Positions 44,061 through 52,610 of a stretch of 64,000 nt of DNA are shown here, one piece after another. The notes under the pieces are model-generated. The model was given only the letters and a program-made list of their open reading frames with translations. It was not told where the DNA came from and searched no databases. Made by a program: the position numbers and the translations under genes. Origin of the DNA: Rhodospirillaceae bacterium UBA6219. Lineage in GTDB: Bacteria; Pseudomonadota; Alphaproteobacteria; Rhodospirillales; Magnetospirillaceae. The DNA is taken from positions 1 through 64,000 of the forward strand of contig DISD01000044.1 in NCBI GenBank assembly GCA_002435715.1. Reading direction: 5' to 3'. Position 1 is the first letter of the stretch. Every line of letters begins with the position of its first letter.

Positions 44061-45419
44061 CTAACCCGCCGAAGCCCCGGTGGCGAAGGAAACGCCTTTC
44101 AAGTAGTTGGACAGTGCCTTGACCTGGCTGCGCCATTGTTCCTCGTCGCGTTCTTCTTGTTCCCGCATGCCGCTATGGGCGTGGGCGAGGTCGATGTAAC
44201 GCATCAAAACCGGCATGCGCTGGCGGCGTGATTCCTCGCTGGTGCCCAAATTGTAGGCGAAGCGGTCCAGGAAGCGGATACCGAGACGGGGGAAGACCCG
44301 GTGCGCCATCAGCACGATGAAATCCTGCCAGGGTTCGGGGAAGTCGGCCAAGCTTTTCAGCAACATGTCGCGCAAGGCCCCCTCGCGCGCCTGCTGCTGG
44401 AACACCCGGGGGTCCCATTCCTGTTCGTAAAGGCTGTGGCACGCCCGCCAGAACTCGGACAATAGCGGCCACCAATCCTGTTCCACCGACAACAGCGACT
44501 GAAACAAGATGATCTCGGCATTGCCCACATGGGGCAGGTCATAGCTTTGGGCGTGGGGCGGGGCCAACATGTCGCGCAGCGCCTTGGTTTCGGCCTTGAC
44601 CTTCCAGACCCGTTCATCGCCCCGCATTTCGGCGATCAGCAGCAGGTCGTTCCACGCTGCCTGCCAGGTCAGTTCCAGCAAGCGGCCCATGCTGTCGTTG
44701 ATCTGTTCCCAAAAGCTTTCGGTGGTGGTGGTGGCGACGTCGATGTTGCTGGCCAACAGACGGATTTGCCGGGATGCGCGGATTTTGGGATAGATCAACT
44801 GGGCCACGGCATCCTTCAGACGCTGGGCAAACATCGGCGACATCAGGAAGGGGGGCGACAGCGGACGGTTGACCGCCGGGTTGGTCTTTTGGAAGAAAGC
44901 CAGCACCCGTTCCATACGGCCCTGCAATGCCCCCAGGCACAGGGCGTCGAAATTGGTGTAGCTTTTGCCGGCCGGCGGTTCGGGTTCCAAATATTCTATA
45001 TGTTTCAGCAAATGGGCCAGTTGCGGCGGCAGGCTGTATTCCAGGTCTTCATGACGGCTTTGGGGCGTTTGTTCCGACGGCTGTCCGAGTTCCGACAAGT
45101 GTTCGGCGGCCTGTTGGCGGGCCTGCGGATCGGTCAGCAATCGCGGCTGCCGTTTTTCCCCGGCGGCTTCCAGGATGGTCAGGCAATCGACGGCGGCCAA
45201 GTGGGTTTGCTGGCGCAGTTCCTGTTCCGGTGCGTCGAAGGGCAAGTCGCCGACCACTTCCCCCAACATGATGGACAATTGGTCCAGCAGCGGCCGTTCA
45301 TCGGTCCGGCGCAGCAATTGGGTCAAGGCCGCATAGGATTCTTCCATCAATTCGACGGGATCCTCGATGGCGGCCAGGGTGGCGCGAAGGCGCGCGTAAT
45401 CCAGGGCTTGCTCGGTCAT
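44061..45419 (-). CDS. Unknown 452-residue protein inside the nif cluster
   Basis: Soluble, Gln/Glu/Leu/Trp-rich, almost wholly helical in appearance, no signal peptide, no transmembrane helix and no Cys motif. Notable stretches are TTTTESFWEQINDSMGRLLE, ELTWQAAWNDLLLIAEMRGD and VFPRLGIRFLDRFAYNLG. It is not NifY, NifX or another Nif protein I recognise. It sits between the nifHDK terminator and the nifE promoter on the same strand, has its own GAGGGG site, and no -24/-12 element upstream, so it is expressed separately from nifHDK. A role in nitrogenase assembly or protection is suggested only by position. Confidence 0.7.
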   Translation of the reverse strand: MTEQALDYARLRATLAAIEDPVELMEESYAALTQLLRRTDERPLLDQLSIMLGEVVGDLPFDAPEQELRQQTHLAAVDCLTILEAAGEKRQPRLLTDPQARQQAAEHLSELGQPSEQTPQSRHEDLEYSLPPQLAHLLKHIEYLEPEPPAGKSYTNFDALCLGALQGRMERVLAFFQKTNPAVNRPLSPPFLMSPMFAQRLKDAVAQLIYPKIRASRQIRLLASNIDVATTTTESFWEQINDSMGRLLELTWQAAWNDLLLIAEMRGDERVWKVKAETKALRDMLAPPHAQSYDLPHVGNAEIILFQSLLSVEQDWWPLLSEFWRACHSLYEQEWDPRVFQQQAREGALRDMLLKSLADFPEPWQDFIVLMAHRVFPRLGIRFLDRFAYNLGTSEESRRQRMPVLMRYIDLAHAHSGMREQEERDEEQWRSQVKALSNYLKGVSFATGASAG

Positions 45420-45509
45420 CGACCCCTCTGTGTCTATATAAAAAGAATAGTGGGCCGAGAGGGGGGGCTTGCCAAGTTCTCCAAAGGGCGGAAAGCGAAA
45501 GCATAGGGC

Positions 45510-45544
45510 AAAAGAAAACCCCGGGGGGCTGGGGCCCCCCGGGG
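45510..45544 (-). terminator. nifHDK terminator
   Basis: Minus strand CCCCGGGGGG, six-base loop, CCCCCCGGGG followed by TTTTCTTTT, 28 bp after the nifK stop. Confidence 0.9.
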
Positions 45545-45571
45545 TCTGAAGATCCGAACCGGGACAGCAGG

Positions 45572-47101
45572 TTACCGGGTCAGATCGTAGGAGATGTCGG
45601 AAGCGGCGTCGGCGGCTTCGAACACGCGGTCCAGGATTTCGACCAGCACACGCAGGGCGCCCTGATAGCCGAAGCTGGCAAAGCGGTGGTGGTGGTGACG
45701 GTCGAAGATCGGGAAGGTCAGACGGATCAGCGGGATGCCGGTGTCCTTCTCGAGGTACTTGCCGTAGGACGAACCGATGATGAAATCGGTCGGTTCGGTG
45801 AACAGCAGCGAGCGCAGGTGCCAGAGGTCCTTACCGGCCCAAACCTGGCCGTTGGCGCCGAACGGAGAGGAAGCCAGCAGAGCCTTGGCCTTTTCTTCCC
45901 ATTCCTTGCCACCGTTGGTGCACAGCACGTGGGTCGGTTCGGCACCCATTTCCATCAGGAAAGCGGCCATGGACAAGCAGAAGTCGGGGTCGCCGAAAAC
46001 GGCGAACTTCTTGCCATGCAGCCAGGCCTGGCTGTCGGTGATGGCGTCGACCAGACGGCCGCGTTCCTTTTCGATGGAAGCCGGAATGGCCTTGCCGGTC
46101 AGTTCCGAAACCTTCATCAGGAAAGCGTCGGTGGCACCGATGCCCATGGGATAGTTGAACGAAGCGGTCTGCTGACCCTTGGTTTCGACATATTCCAGGG
46201 TCTTCTGCGAGCAGAATTCCTGCAAAGCGATGGTGGCCTTGGCGTTGATCGCGTCGCGAGCGTCGTCCAGGGTGGTGCCGCCGTCATACATGCGGTATTC
46301 GCCGTCGGAGGGAGTGTCGAACACGTCGGACACATCACCCAGCAAGGTGGCTTCCACGCCCATTTCGGCCATGTAGCGCTTGATTTCGCGGTTGTTGGCG
46401 ACCGAGTAGCCGTCGAAACCGGGGATGATGTTGATCTTGGTGCCCGGCTTGGCGGTCAACTGCGCTTCACGATCCCAGAAGTAGTTCAGGATGCCCTTCA
46501 TCTGGTTGTCGTAGCCGGTGGTGTGGCTGCCGACGAAAGAGGGCGTGTGAGCGAAGGGAACCGGGAAATCGAGCGGAACCGATTCCTTTTCCTTGGCGGT
46601 GGCGATGAACGCCGACAAATCGTCACCGATGACTTCGGCCATGCAGGTGGTCGACACGACGATCATCTTCGGGCTGTACAGCTTGTAAGCGTTGGCCAGG
46701 CCTTCGACGATGTTGTTCAGACCGCCGAACACGGCGGCGTCTTCAGTCATCGAGTCGGCGACGATCGGCACGGCTTCCTTGTAGTGGCGAGCCAGGTGCG
46801 AACGGAAATAGGCGACGCAGCCCTGCGAACCATGGACATAGGGCAGGCTGCCTTCGAAGCCGGCGGCGGCGAAAACGGCGCCCAGCGGCTGGCAGGCCTT
46901 GGCCGGGTTGATGGTGGCGATTTCGCGAGAGAAGTTCTTTTCGCGATATTCCCAGGTCTTGGTGTATTCGGCCTGGGCGGCCACGGCTTCGTCAGTGGGA
47001 CGGCACTCGAACTGGGCCTTCTTGGCGGCGAACAGTTCCAGGTATTCCGGTTCCTTGAACAAGGAAATGTGGTCTTTGACCTTGTCAGCGCTCTGCGGCA
47101 T
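45572..47101 (-). CDS. nifK: Nitrogenase MoFe protein beta subunit
   Basis: 509 residues. P-cluster cysteines occur in INPAKACQPLG, HGSQGCVAYFRSHLARHYKE and VSTTCMAEVIGDD. Later FDGYSVANNREIKRYMAEMG, GDPDFCLSMAAFLMEMG and FPIFDRHHHHRFASFGYQG are typical. Partner of NifD in the alpha2beta2 catalytic protein. Ends in a strong terminator. Confidence 0.97.
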   Translation of the reverse strand: MPQSADKVKDHISLFKEPEYLELFAAKKAQFECRPTDEAVAAQAEYTKTWEYREKNFSREIATINPAKACQPLGAVFAAAGFEGSLPYVHGSQGCVAYFRSHLARHYKEAVPIVADSMTEDAAVFGGLNNIVEGLANAYKLYSPKMIVVSTTCMAEVIGDDLSAFIATAKEKESVPLDFPVPFAHTPSFVGSHTTGYDNQMKGILNYFWDREAQLTAKPGTKINIIPGFDGYSVANNREIKRYMAEMGVEATLLGDVSDVFDTPSDGEYRMYDGGTTLDDARDAINAKATIALQEFCSQKTLEYVETKGQQTASFNYPMGIGATDAFLMKVSELTGKAIPASIEKERGRLVDAITDSQAWLHGKKFAVFGDPDFCLSMAAFLMEMGAEPTHVLCTNGGKEWEEKAKALLASSPFGANGQVWAGKDLWHLRSLLFTEPTDFIIGSSYGKYLEKDTGIPLIRLTFPIFDRHHHHRFASFGYQGALRVLVEILDRVFEAADAASDISYDLTR

Positions 47102-47117
47102 GGCAGTTCTCCTTCAT

Positions 47118-47157
47118 CCCCTCCGCGCCCCCGTATTGTGGGCGACGCGCGGAGGGG
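47118..47157 (-). other. Intercistronic hairpin nifD-nifK
   Basis: CCCCTCCGCGC (47118-47128) pairs perfectly with GCGCGGAGGGG (47147-47157), with a short inner CCC/GGG stem. No U-run. Likely sets mRNA stability or processing between nifD and nifK. Confidence 0.7.
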
Positions 47158-47200
47158 TGTTGTGACATCAGAAAAGTAAGACTTTACAGTGGGGTGTCGC

Positions 47201-48652
47201 TTACGCGGCCTTCCACGGAGCCTTGAACTTGGACCAGATCGGGCTGTTGATGGCCATGTCCATGTCGCGGGCGAAGATGGCGAACCCATCATAGCCGTGA
47301 TACGGACCCGAATAGTCCCAAGAGTGCATCTGGCGGAAGGGCACGCCCATCTTCTGGGTCGCGTACTTTTCCTTGATGCCGGAGCCGACCAGGTCGGGAC
47401 GGATCTTTTCGATGAACTTCTCAAGCTCGTAGCCCGAGACGTCGTCATAGATCAGGGTGCCGTCTTTGACGTAATCGGTGGTGCGCTGATAATCGTCGTT
47501 GTGGGCGAATTCATAGCCGGTGCCGACGATGGTCATGCCCAAATCGTCATAGGCGTTGGCGACGTGACGGGGACGCAGGCCGCCCACGTACAGCATGACC
47601 TTCTTGCCTTCCAGACGGGGCTTGTACTTGGCCAGGACGGATTCGACCAGGGCCTGGTACTTTTCGATGACCTTTTCGGCATTGGCCTGGATGGTCTCGT
47701 CGAACTGCGAAGCGATCTTGCGCAGCGACTTGGCGATCTGGCTGGGGCCGAAGAAGTTATATTCCACCCACGGAATATTGTACTTCTCTTCCATGTGACG
47801 GCAGATGTAGTTCATCGACCGATAGCAGTGGATCAGGTTCAGCTTGGCCTTGGGAGCGCGCTCCATTTCAGCCAAGGTGGCATCGCCGGACCACATGCCG
47901 ACAACGCGCAGACCCATTTCTTCCAGCAGACGACGGCTCGGCCAAGCGTCACCACCGATGTTGTAGTCGGCGATCAGGTTGACGTCGTAGGGGCCGGTTT
48001 CCCATTCAGGCTTGGTCTTTTCGAAGACCCAGTCCCGGATGGCGTCGTTGGCGATGTGGTGACCCAGCGACTGGGACACACCGCGGAAACCTTCGCAGCG
48101 AACCGGAACGACCGGCTTGCCGAGATCCTTGTTCTTCTTCTTGGCGACGGCTTCGATGTCGTCACCGATCAGACCGATCGGGCATTCGGACTGGATCGAG
48201 ATACCCTTGTTCAGGGGGAACAGGTCGTTCAACTCGTCGATCATCTTTTCCAGGTTCTTGTCGCCACCGAAAACGATGTCGCGTTCCTGGAAGTCCGAGG
48301 TGATCTGCATGGTCACGAAGCTGTCGATGCCGACAGTGCCGTTGAAGTAGTTACGGCGCTGGGACCAGGAATAATGGCCGCAGCCAACCGGACCGTGCGA
48401 GATGTGCAGCATGTCCTTGACCGGACCCCACACCACGCCCTTCGAACCGGCATAAGCGCAACCACGGATGGTCATGACGCCGGGAACGGACTTGATGTTG
48501 GACTTCACGCCGCAGCTGGAGCCAGCGTCGTCGGTCTTCTTGACGTTGAGGTGGCGACCGCGGCGCTTGGCGGCCTTCTCGGGATACTGCGCGAGGACTT
48601 CCTTGATCAGGGCCTCATTGAAAGCAGCGTCGGGTGCGTTGTCGAGGCTCAT
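47201..48652 (-). CDS. nifD: Nitrogenase MoFe protein alpha subunit
   Basis: 483 residues. Cluster ligands are present: P-cluster Cys in TIRGCAYAG, HGPVGCGHYSWSQRR and SECPIGLIGDDIEAV; FeMo-co Cys in LNLIHCYRSMNYICRHMEEK and His in FRQMHSWDYSGPYHGYDGF. The active-site Val/His/Gln-Arg region (PVRCEGFRGVSQSLGHHIAN) is normal. Second gene of nifHDK. Confidence 0.98.
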   Translation of the reverse strand: MSLDNAPDAAFNEALIKEVLAQYPEKAAKRRGRHLNVKKTDDAGSSCGVKSNIKSVPGVMTIRGCAYAGSKGVVWGPVKDMLHISHGPVGCGHYSWSQRRNYFNGTVGIDSFVTMQITSDFQERDIVFGGDKNLEKMIDELNDLFPLNKGISIQSECPIGLIGDDIEAVAKKKNKDLGKPVVPVRCEGFRGVSQSLGHHIANDAIRDWVFEKTKPEWETGPYDVNLIADYNIGGDAWPSRRLLEEMGLRVVGMWSGDATLAEMERAPKAKLNLIHCYRSMNYICRHMEEKYNIPWVEYNFFGPSQIAKSLRKIASQFDETIQANAEKVIEKYQALVESVLAKYKPRLEGKKVMLYVGGLRPRHVANAYDDLGMTIVGTGYEFAHNDDYQRTTDYVKDGTLIYDDVSGYELEKFIEKIRPDLVGSGIKEKYATQKMGVPFRQMHSWDYSGPYHGYDGFAIFARDMDMAINSPIWSKFKAPWKAA

Positions 48653-48681
48653 GCCCCATCTCCTTAATCCGGGTTTCGGAT

Positions 48682-48713
48682 CCCCCCGCCGCCGCCATAC
48701 GAGCGGCGGGGGG
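48682..48713 (-). other. Intercistronic hairpin nifH-nifD
   Basis: CCCCCCGCCGC (48682-48692) and GCGGCGGGGGG (48703-48713) form a perfect 11-bp stem with a ten-base loop. No U-run; expected to protect the 3' end of nifH mRNA and raise NifH over NifDK. Confidence 0.7.
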
Positions 48714-48745
48714 CAACACGATTACGCTTCGTCAGACGCTGGCGA

Positions 48746-49633
48746 TCAGCCGGCGCTGCAGAGGCTGGCTTCCTTGGCGGCCAGATCGGCCAGGGCCTGC
48801 TCGTCGGTCTTCATGATGCCGAATTCGATCAGCATGTCTTCCAGCTCTTCCATCGAGATCGGGGTCGGGATGGTGCCCTTGCCGCCGTTGCCGTGGACCT
48901 TGGTGGCCAGTTCACGGTATTCCTTGGCCTGCTGGCAGTCGGGCTTGTACTGGATCACGGTCTGGCGACGCAGTTCGGCGTGCTGCACCACGTTGTCGCG
49001 CGGCACGAAGTGGATCAGCTGGGTGTTGATGCGCTTGGCCAGGGTTTCGGCCAGATCCAGCTCGCGGTCGGTCTGACGTTCGTTGCAGATCAGGCCGCCC
49101 AGACGGACGCCGCCCGAACCGGCATACTTCAGAATGCCCTTGGCGATGTTGTTGGCGGCGAACAGAGCCATCATTTCGCCGGACATGACGATGTAGATTT
49201 CCTGGGCCTTGTTTTCACGGATCGGCATGGCGAAGCCGCCGCACACCACGTCGCCCAGCACGTCGTAGGAGACGTAGTCGACGTCGTCATAGGCGCCGTT
49301 TTCTTCCAGGAAGTTGATGGCGGTGATAACGCCACGACCGGCGCAGCCAACCCCCGGCTCCGGACCGCCCGACTCGGTGCACTTGATGCCCTTGTAGCCG
49401 ATCTTCATGACATCTTCGAGTTCCAGGTCTTCCACCGAACCGGCCTTGGCGGCCAGATGCAGCACGGTGTCCTGCAGCTTGGTGTTCAGGATCAGACGGG
49501 TCGAGTCAGCCTTGGGGTCGCAACCGACGATCAGGATCTTTTGATCCATTTCGACCAGAGCGGCCAGGGTGTTCTGGGAGGTGGTGGACTTACCGATACC
49601 GCCCTTACCGTAGAAAGCGATCTGACGAGGCAT
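48746..49633 (-). CDS. nifH: Nitrogenase Fe protein
   Basis: 295 residues. P-loop YGKGGIGKSTTSQN (residues 8-21), cluster Cys97 in GVGCAGRG and Cys131 in DVVCGGFAMPI. Arg100, the ADP-ribosylation target of DraT, is present. It transfers electrons to NifDK with ATP hydrolysis and takes part in FeMo-co synthesis. First gene of nifHDK with two NifA sites upstream. Confidence 0.99.
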   Translation of the reverse strand: MPRQIAFYGKGGIGKSTTSQNTLAALVEMDQKILIVGCDPKADSTRLILNTKLQDTVLHLAAKAGSVEDLELEDVMKIGYKGIKCTESGGPEPGVGCAGRGVITAINFLEENGAYDDVDYVSYDVLGDVVCGGFAMPIRENKAQEIYIVMSGEMMALFAANNIAKGILKYAGSGGVRLGGLICNERQTDRELDLAETLAKRINTQLIHFVPRDNVVQHAELRRQTVIQYKPDCQQAKEYRELATKVHGNGGKGTIPTPISMEELEDMLIEFGIMKTDEQALADLAAKEASLCSAG

Positions 49634-49707
49634 AGTATGTTCCTTTCGCTGGTCTAGCCTTCGGAATAGGTCGGCGGGACATCGGTCGCCGCCTCTGCTC
49701 CCATAGA

Positions 49708-49723
49708 GGCAATGGGCGTGCCA
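49708..49723 (-). promoter_or_regulatory. Sigma-54 promoter of nifHDK
   Basis: Minus strand TGGCACGCCCATTGCC, near-consensus -24/-12, 75 bp upstream of the nifH ATG. Confidence 0.92.
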
Positions 49724-49793
49724 ACTTTTAGAAACTTATAAAAAATAAGTAATATCAACTGTTTAATGCTAGTTGTAGGGTCGGTGTGGGGGC

Positions 49794-49809
49794 TGTCGGG
49801 AAGCCTACA
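49794..49809. promoter_or_regulatory. NifA site 1 in the nifH-draT intergenic region
   Basis: TGTCGGGAAGCCTACA, exact TGT-N10-ACA, about 71 bp upstream of the nifH -24 box. Confidence 0.88.
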
Positions 49810-49812
49810 CGC

Positions 49813-49828
49813 TGTCGTAAGCCACACA
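49813..49828. promoter_or_regulatory. NifA site 2 in the nifH-draT intergenic region
   Basis: TGTCGTAAGCCACACA, exact TGT-N10-ACA, 19 bp from site 1. It also lies about 59 bp upstream of the draT -24/-12 element, so it could serve both directions. Confidence 0.82.
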
Positions 49829-49886
49829 TTGACCTTCAAAAAATGTGGATATTCGTCGGGAGAGGGGCGTTTCCCTCTTTGCCGCA

Positions 49887-49902
49887 GGGCACAAAAATTG
49901 CA
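49887..49902 (+). promoter_or_regulatory. Probable sigma-54 promoter of draT
   Basis: GGGCACAAAAATTGCA carries the -24 GGCAC and -12 TTGCA with the correct GG-N10-GC spacing, 35 bp upstream of the draT GTG, facing away from nifH. Confidence 0.7.
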
Positions 49903-49936
49903 TCTTTCAGGGAAGTAAGGATGGGAGTGTGACGGG

Positions 49937-50749
49937 GTGACAGCGGACGAAAAGCCCAGTTTCGGCCAATCCACCAATCTGGTGGGCCTGCCCACCGAGC
50001 TTTTGGGCTGTCGGTGTTTCAACGATCATCCGCAAGAGATGCACATTTCTGGTGCACGCGAGATGAACAAAAGCCTGTTCGAGATGCTATCCCAGGCCCC
50101 CGATCTGGCCGATGCCGGCATTGCCTTCCAGACTTATATGAATGCCATGTTCGGGACCGACCCCGAACAGGCCGACCGCGACGGCAAGGTGCGACGTTAT
50201 CGCTCGTCCTTTCTGCGTTTGTTGAAAGGGTGGGGATACGACAGCAACGGACCGGAAGGGGCGGTGCTGAAAGGCTGGGTGCAAAGCCGCTTCGGCTTGT
50301 TCCCCACCTATCACAAGGCGGTGATCGACCGTTTGGCAGGGCCGGTATGGACGGCTTACGTGGAAGAAAAAATGTCGTCGCGCTTCCACAACAACGCCAT
50401 CCACACCCAATTGGACATGTTGTATGAATTCTGCCAATGGGCGCTGGCCAAATTCGTCTCGCCGGGGAATAAGCACATCACGCTTTATCGTGGCACCAAT
50501 TCCTTCGACGAGCATCAGATCGCCGAACGGCTTGATCGGCGCCGGGTGATCATGCGCATCAACAATCTGGCGTCGTTTTCCGACGACCGCGATGTGGCGG
50601 GATGTTTCGGCGACATCATCGTCACCGCCCAAGTGCCGGCGGTGAAGGTCATTTTCTTCAACTCGCTTTTGCCCATCCATCCGCTAAAGGGCGAAGGCGA
50701 ATATCTGGTCATTGGTGGCGAGTATCTGGTCGATGCCAGCTACCTTTAG
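49937..50749 (+). CDS. draT: NAD+-dinitrogen-reductase ADP-ribosyltransferase
   Basis: 270 residues from GTG 49937; the early FGQSTNLVGLPTELLGCRCF is conserved in DraT, so this start is needed. Other features: FNDHPQEMHISGAREM, ITLYRGTNSFDEH (NAD site R-G-T/S region), and a late GEGEYLVIGGEYLVDASY. It ADP-ribosylates an arginine of NifH when ammonium or darkness signals appear, switching nitrogenase off. Divergent from nifH and followed at once by draG. Confidence 0.96.
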   Translation: MTADEKPSFGQSTNLVGLPTELLGCRCFNDHPQEMHISGAREMNKSLFEMLSQAPDLADAGIAFQTYMNAMFGTDPEQADRDGKVRRYRSSFLRLLKGWGYDSNGPEGAVLKGWVQSRFGLFPTYHKAVIDRLAGPVWTAYVEEKMSSRFHNNAIHTQLDMLYEFCQWALAKFVSPGNKHITLYRGTNSFDEHQIAERLDRRRVIMRINNLASFSDDRDVAGCFGDIIVTAQVPAVKVIFFNSLLPIHPLKGEGEYLVIGGEYLVDASYL

Positions 50750-50763
50750 GAAAGAATGTTTCG

Positions 50764-51645
50764 ATGGAACAAGAGATCCCTATGCTGGAACGGGCCTTGG
50801 GGGCTTATCTGGGACTGGCCGTGGGCGACGCCTTGGGGGCGACGGTTGAATTCCTGACCAAGGGCGAAATCCAAAGCCAGTTCGGCGTCCATCGTAAAAT
50901 GATCGGTGGCGGCTGGCTGCATTTGCCGCCGGGTCAGGTCACCGACGACACCGAAATGTCCTTGGCCTTGGGGCGTTCGTTGGTTCGCATGGGGCGTTTC
51001 GACGCCGTCGACACCTGCGAGGAATTCGCCACCTGGCTGAAATCGGGGCCGGTGGATATCGGCAACACCTGTCGGCGCGGTATCCGGCGCTATATGTTGC
51101 ACGGCAGCGTGGATGGTCCGTTCTGCGACGGCGACGCCGGCAACGGCGCCGCCATGCGGGTCCTGCCCTTGGCCCTGGCCACCATCAACCAGCCCGAACG
51201 GCTGGAGCCCTGGACCTTGGCCCAGTGTCACATTACCCACAATCATCCGCTTTCCGACAACGCGTCGCTGGCCATGGTGCGCATGGTCCAGGCCCTGTTG
51301 AAAGGCGACGGCATGAAGGGCGCCCGGGCCATCGCCACCCAATTGGTGGACCTGCACAAAAGCTTCAAGTTCGAGGTGTTCAAGGGCCAAAGCACCGCCT
51401 ATATCGTCGACACCATGCAGACGGTGCTGCATTTCTACTTCAAGACTGATTCGTTCCAGGAATGTCTGATCCAGACGGTGAACCAGGGCGGCGACGCCGA
51501 CACCACCGGGGCCATGGTCGGCATGCTGGCCGGCGCCACCTATGGCGTGACCGCCATTCCGCGCGCCTGGCTGAACAAATTGGACAAGGGGGTCGCCGAC
51601 GAGATCCGCGATCAGGTGCCGAAATTGCTGGCGATCGGCGGTTAA
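50764..51645 (+). CDS. draG: ADP-ribosyl-[dinitrogen reductase] hydrolase
   Basis: 293 residues from ATG 50764. The di-Mn site residues appear in QVTDDTEMSLALGRSL (residues 58-), and NQGGDADTTGAMVGMLAGA late in the protein; the core GAYLGLAVGDALGATVEF is typical. It removes ADP-ribose from NifH and restores activity. It lies 14 bp after draT. Confidence 0.96.
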   Translation: MEQEIPMLERALGAYLGLAVGDALGATVEFLTKGEIQSQFGVHRKMIGGGWLHLPPGQVTDDTEMSLALGRSLVRMGRFDAVDTCEEFATWLKSGPVDIGNTCRRGIRRYMLHGSVDGPFCDGDAGNGAAMRVLPLALATINQPERLEPWTLAQCHITHNHPLSDNASLAMVRMVQALLKGDGMKGARAIATQLVDLHKSFKFEVFKGQSTAYIVDTMQTVLHFYFKTDSFQECLIQTVNQGGDADTTGAMVGMLAGATYGVTAIPRAWLNKLDKGVADEIRDQVPKLLAIGG

Positions 51646-51672
51646 AAGCTCGGTGACCCATCGGTCACCGAG
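51644..51672. terminator. Bidirectional terminator between draG and nifO-like gene
   Basis: CTCGGTGACC (51649-51658), loop CATC, GGTCACCGAG (51663-51672). On the minus strand it is followed by CTTTTAA; the plus side has no U-run. It lies between convergent genes. Confidence 0.75.
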
Positions 51673-51684
51673 ACATCGGCCCGA

Positions 51685-52104
51685 TCACGCCGCCGGCGGC
51701 TCGCAGCGCGGGGCGCTTTCATGTTTGGGGCAGCCTTCGCCCACACCGGCCCCTTGAAGGCCGATCCACGCCGCCACCTTGGCTTCGTCCCAACCCACCA
51801 TGCATTCGTCGCCCACCTGCATCAGCGGGCGGCGGATCAGCAGGTGGTTTTCCAACAACAGCTCCAACGCCTTGCTGGCGCTTAAGGATTCGGGGACGAT
51901 CTCGCCCGACTTCACCAAGGGGGCGGAACGGTTGAACCATTCGGCCACCGGCAGGCGGGCCAGGAAAGTCAGCAATTGCGCACCGCTCCACGGAAAAGAC
52001 AGCAGGTCGCGCACCTCCAATTGGTGTCCCGAATCCGACAATGTCTTCTTTTGTCGGGCGTTGCCGCCACAGCCGGGCTTTTCGTAGAAGATCACTTTGG
52101 CCAT
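51685..52104 (-). CDS. nifO: ArsC/Spx-fold nitrogenase-associated protein (NifO-like)
   Basis: 139 residues. Glutaredoxin/ArsC-like start IFYEKPGCGGNARQKKTL with a single nucleophile-type Cys (C-G-G-N), cis-Pro region HLLIRRPLMQVGDECMVGWD. NifO-type proteins are linked to nifB operons and to the distribution of Mo between nitrogenase and nitrate reductase. It is separated from the ferredoxin gene by a terminator, so it may have its own promoter or depend on readthrough. Confidence 0.85.
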   Translation of the reverse strand: MAKVIFYEKPGCGGNARQKKTLSDSGHQLEVRDLLSFPWSGAQLLTFLARLPVAEWFNRSAPLVKSGEIVPESLSASKALELLLENHLLIRRPLMQVGDECMVGWDEAKVAAWIGLQGAGVGEGCPKHESAPRCEPPAA

Positions 52105-52135
52105 GGGATGTCTCCGTCACGAATGGTGGGGGCAA

Positions 52136-52165
52136 GGAAAAGGGGGCGCTCCGAAGAGCGCCCCC
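52136..52165 (-). terminator. Terminator of the nifB operon with UUCG tetraloop
   Basis: Minus strand GGGGGCGCTC-TTCG-GAGCGCCCCC followed by TTTTCC. The C(UUCG)G loop is unusually stable. Confidence 0.88.
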
Positions 52166-52192
52166 CCGATATCGATCCGCGTGCTTCCGCCA

Positions 52193-52576
52193 TCAACGCC
52201 GCAGATCGATTTCGACTCCGGCTTCGCCGGAGAACTCAACCAGGATGTCTTCGTCCCGCACGATGTACTGGCAAGCCAGACGGTAGGGCGGGGGCATGTC
52301 TTCCACTTCGGTCTTGGCCAGCAGGTCCTTGGACAGCTTGCCGTTCACCGAAAGGGTCAGCTTTTCCTTGTCGGTCAGGTGGATCGCCTTGGGGGCGTTG
52401 TCGCCCAGATGGGTCACCTTGATCAGGCAGGAACCGCATTCACCATCCTGGCACTGGAAGGGAATGGCGATGTTGTTGGCCTTGGCCACGGCCAGAAGGG
52501 TGCCGTTGTCGCCGGCGATGGCGTAAACGGTGATGTTCTTGTCGAGCGTCGGACCGCTGAAGGTTACGTTGGCCAT
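52193..52576 (-). CDS. Nif-associated 2Fe-2S ferredoxin
   Basis: 127 residues. Plant-type 2Fe-2S loop with Cys in IPFQCQDGECGSCLIKV and the distant fourth Cys in YRLACQYIVRDEDILVEF. Unlike classical Shethna proteins, its family position is uncertain. Last gene before the nifB operon terminator; probable electron carrier to nitrogenase or its assembly system. Confidence 0.9.
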   Translation of the reverse strand: MANVTFSGPTLDKNITVYAIAGDNGTLLAVAKANNIAIPFQCQDGECGSCLIKVTHLGDNAPKAIHLTDKEKLTLSVNGKLSKDLLAKTEVEDMPPPYRLACQYIVRDEDILVEFSGEAGVEIDLRR

Positions 52577-52610
52577 CTTGGAATTGCTCCTTGGGGATTT
52601 GTCGGAAGGA

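Noticed and set aside
44061..45419. Assignment as NifY or a second NifX-like protein
   Set aside because: No NifX/NifY domain pattern and twice the expected length.
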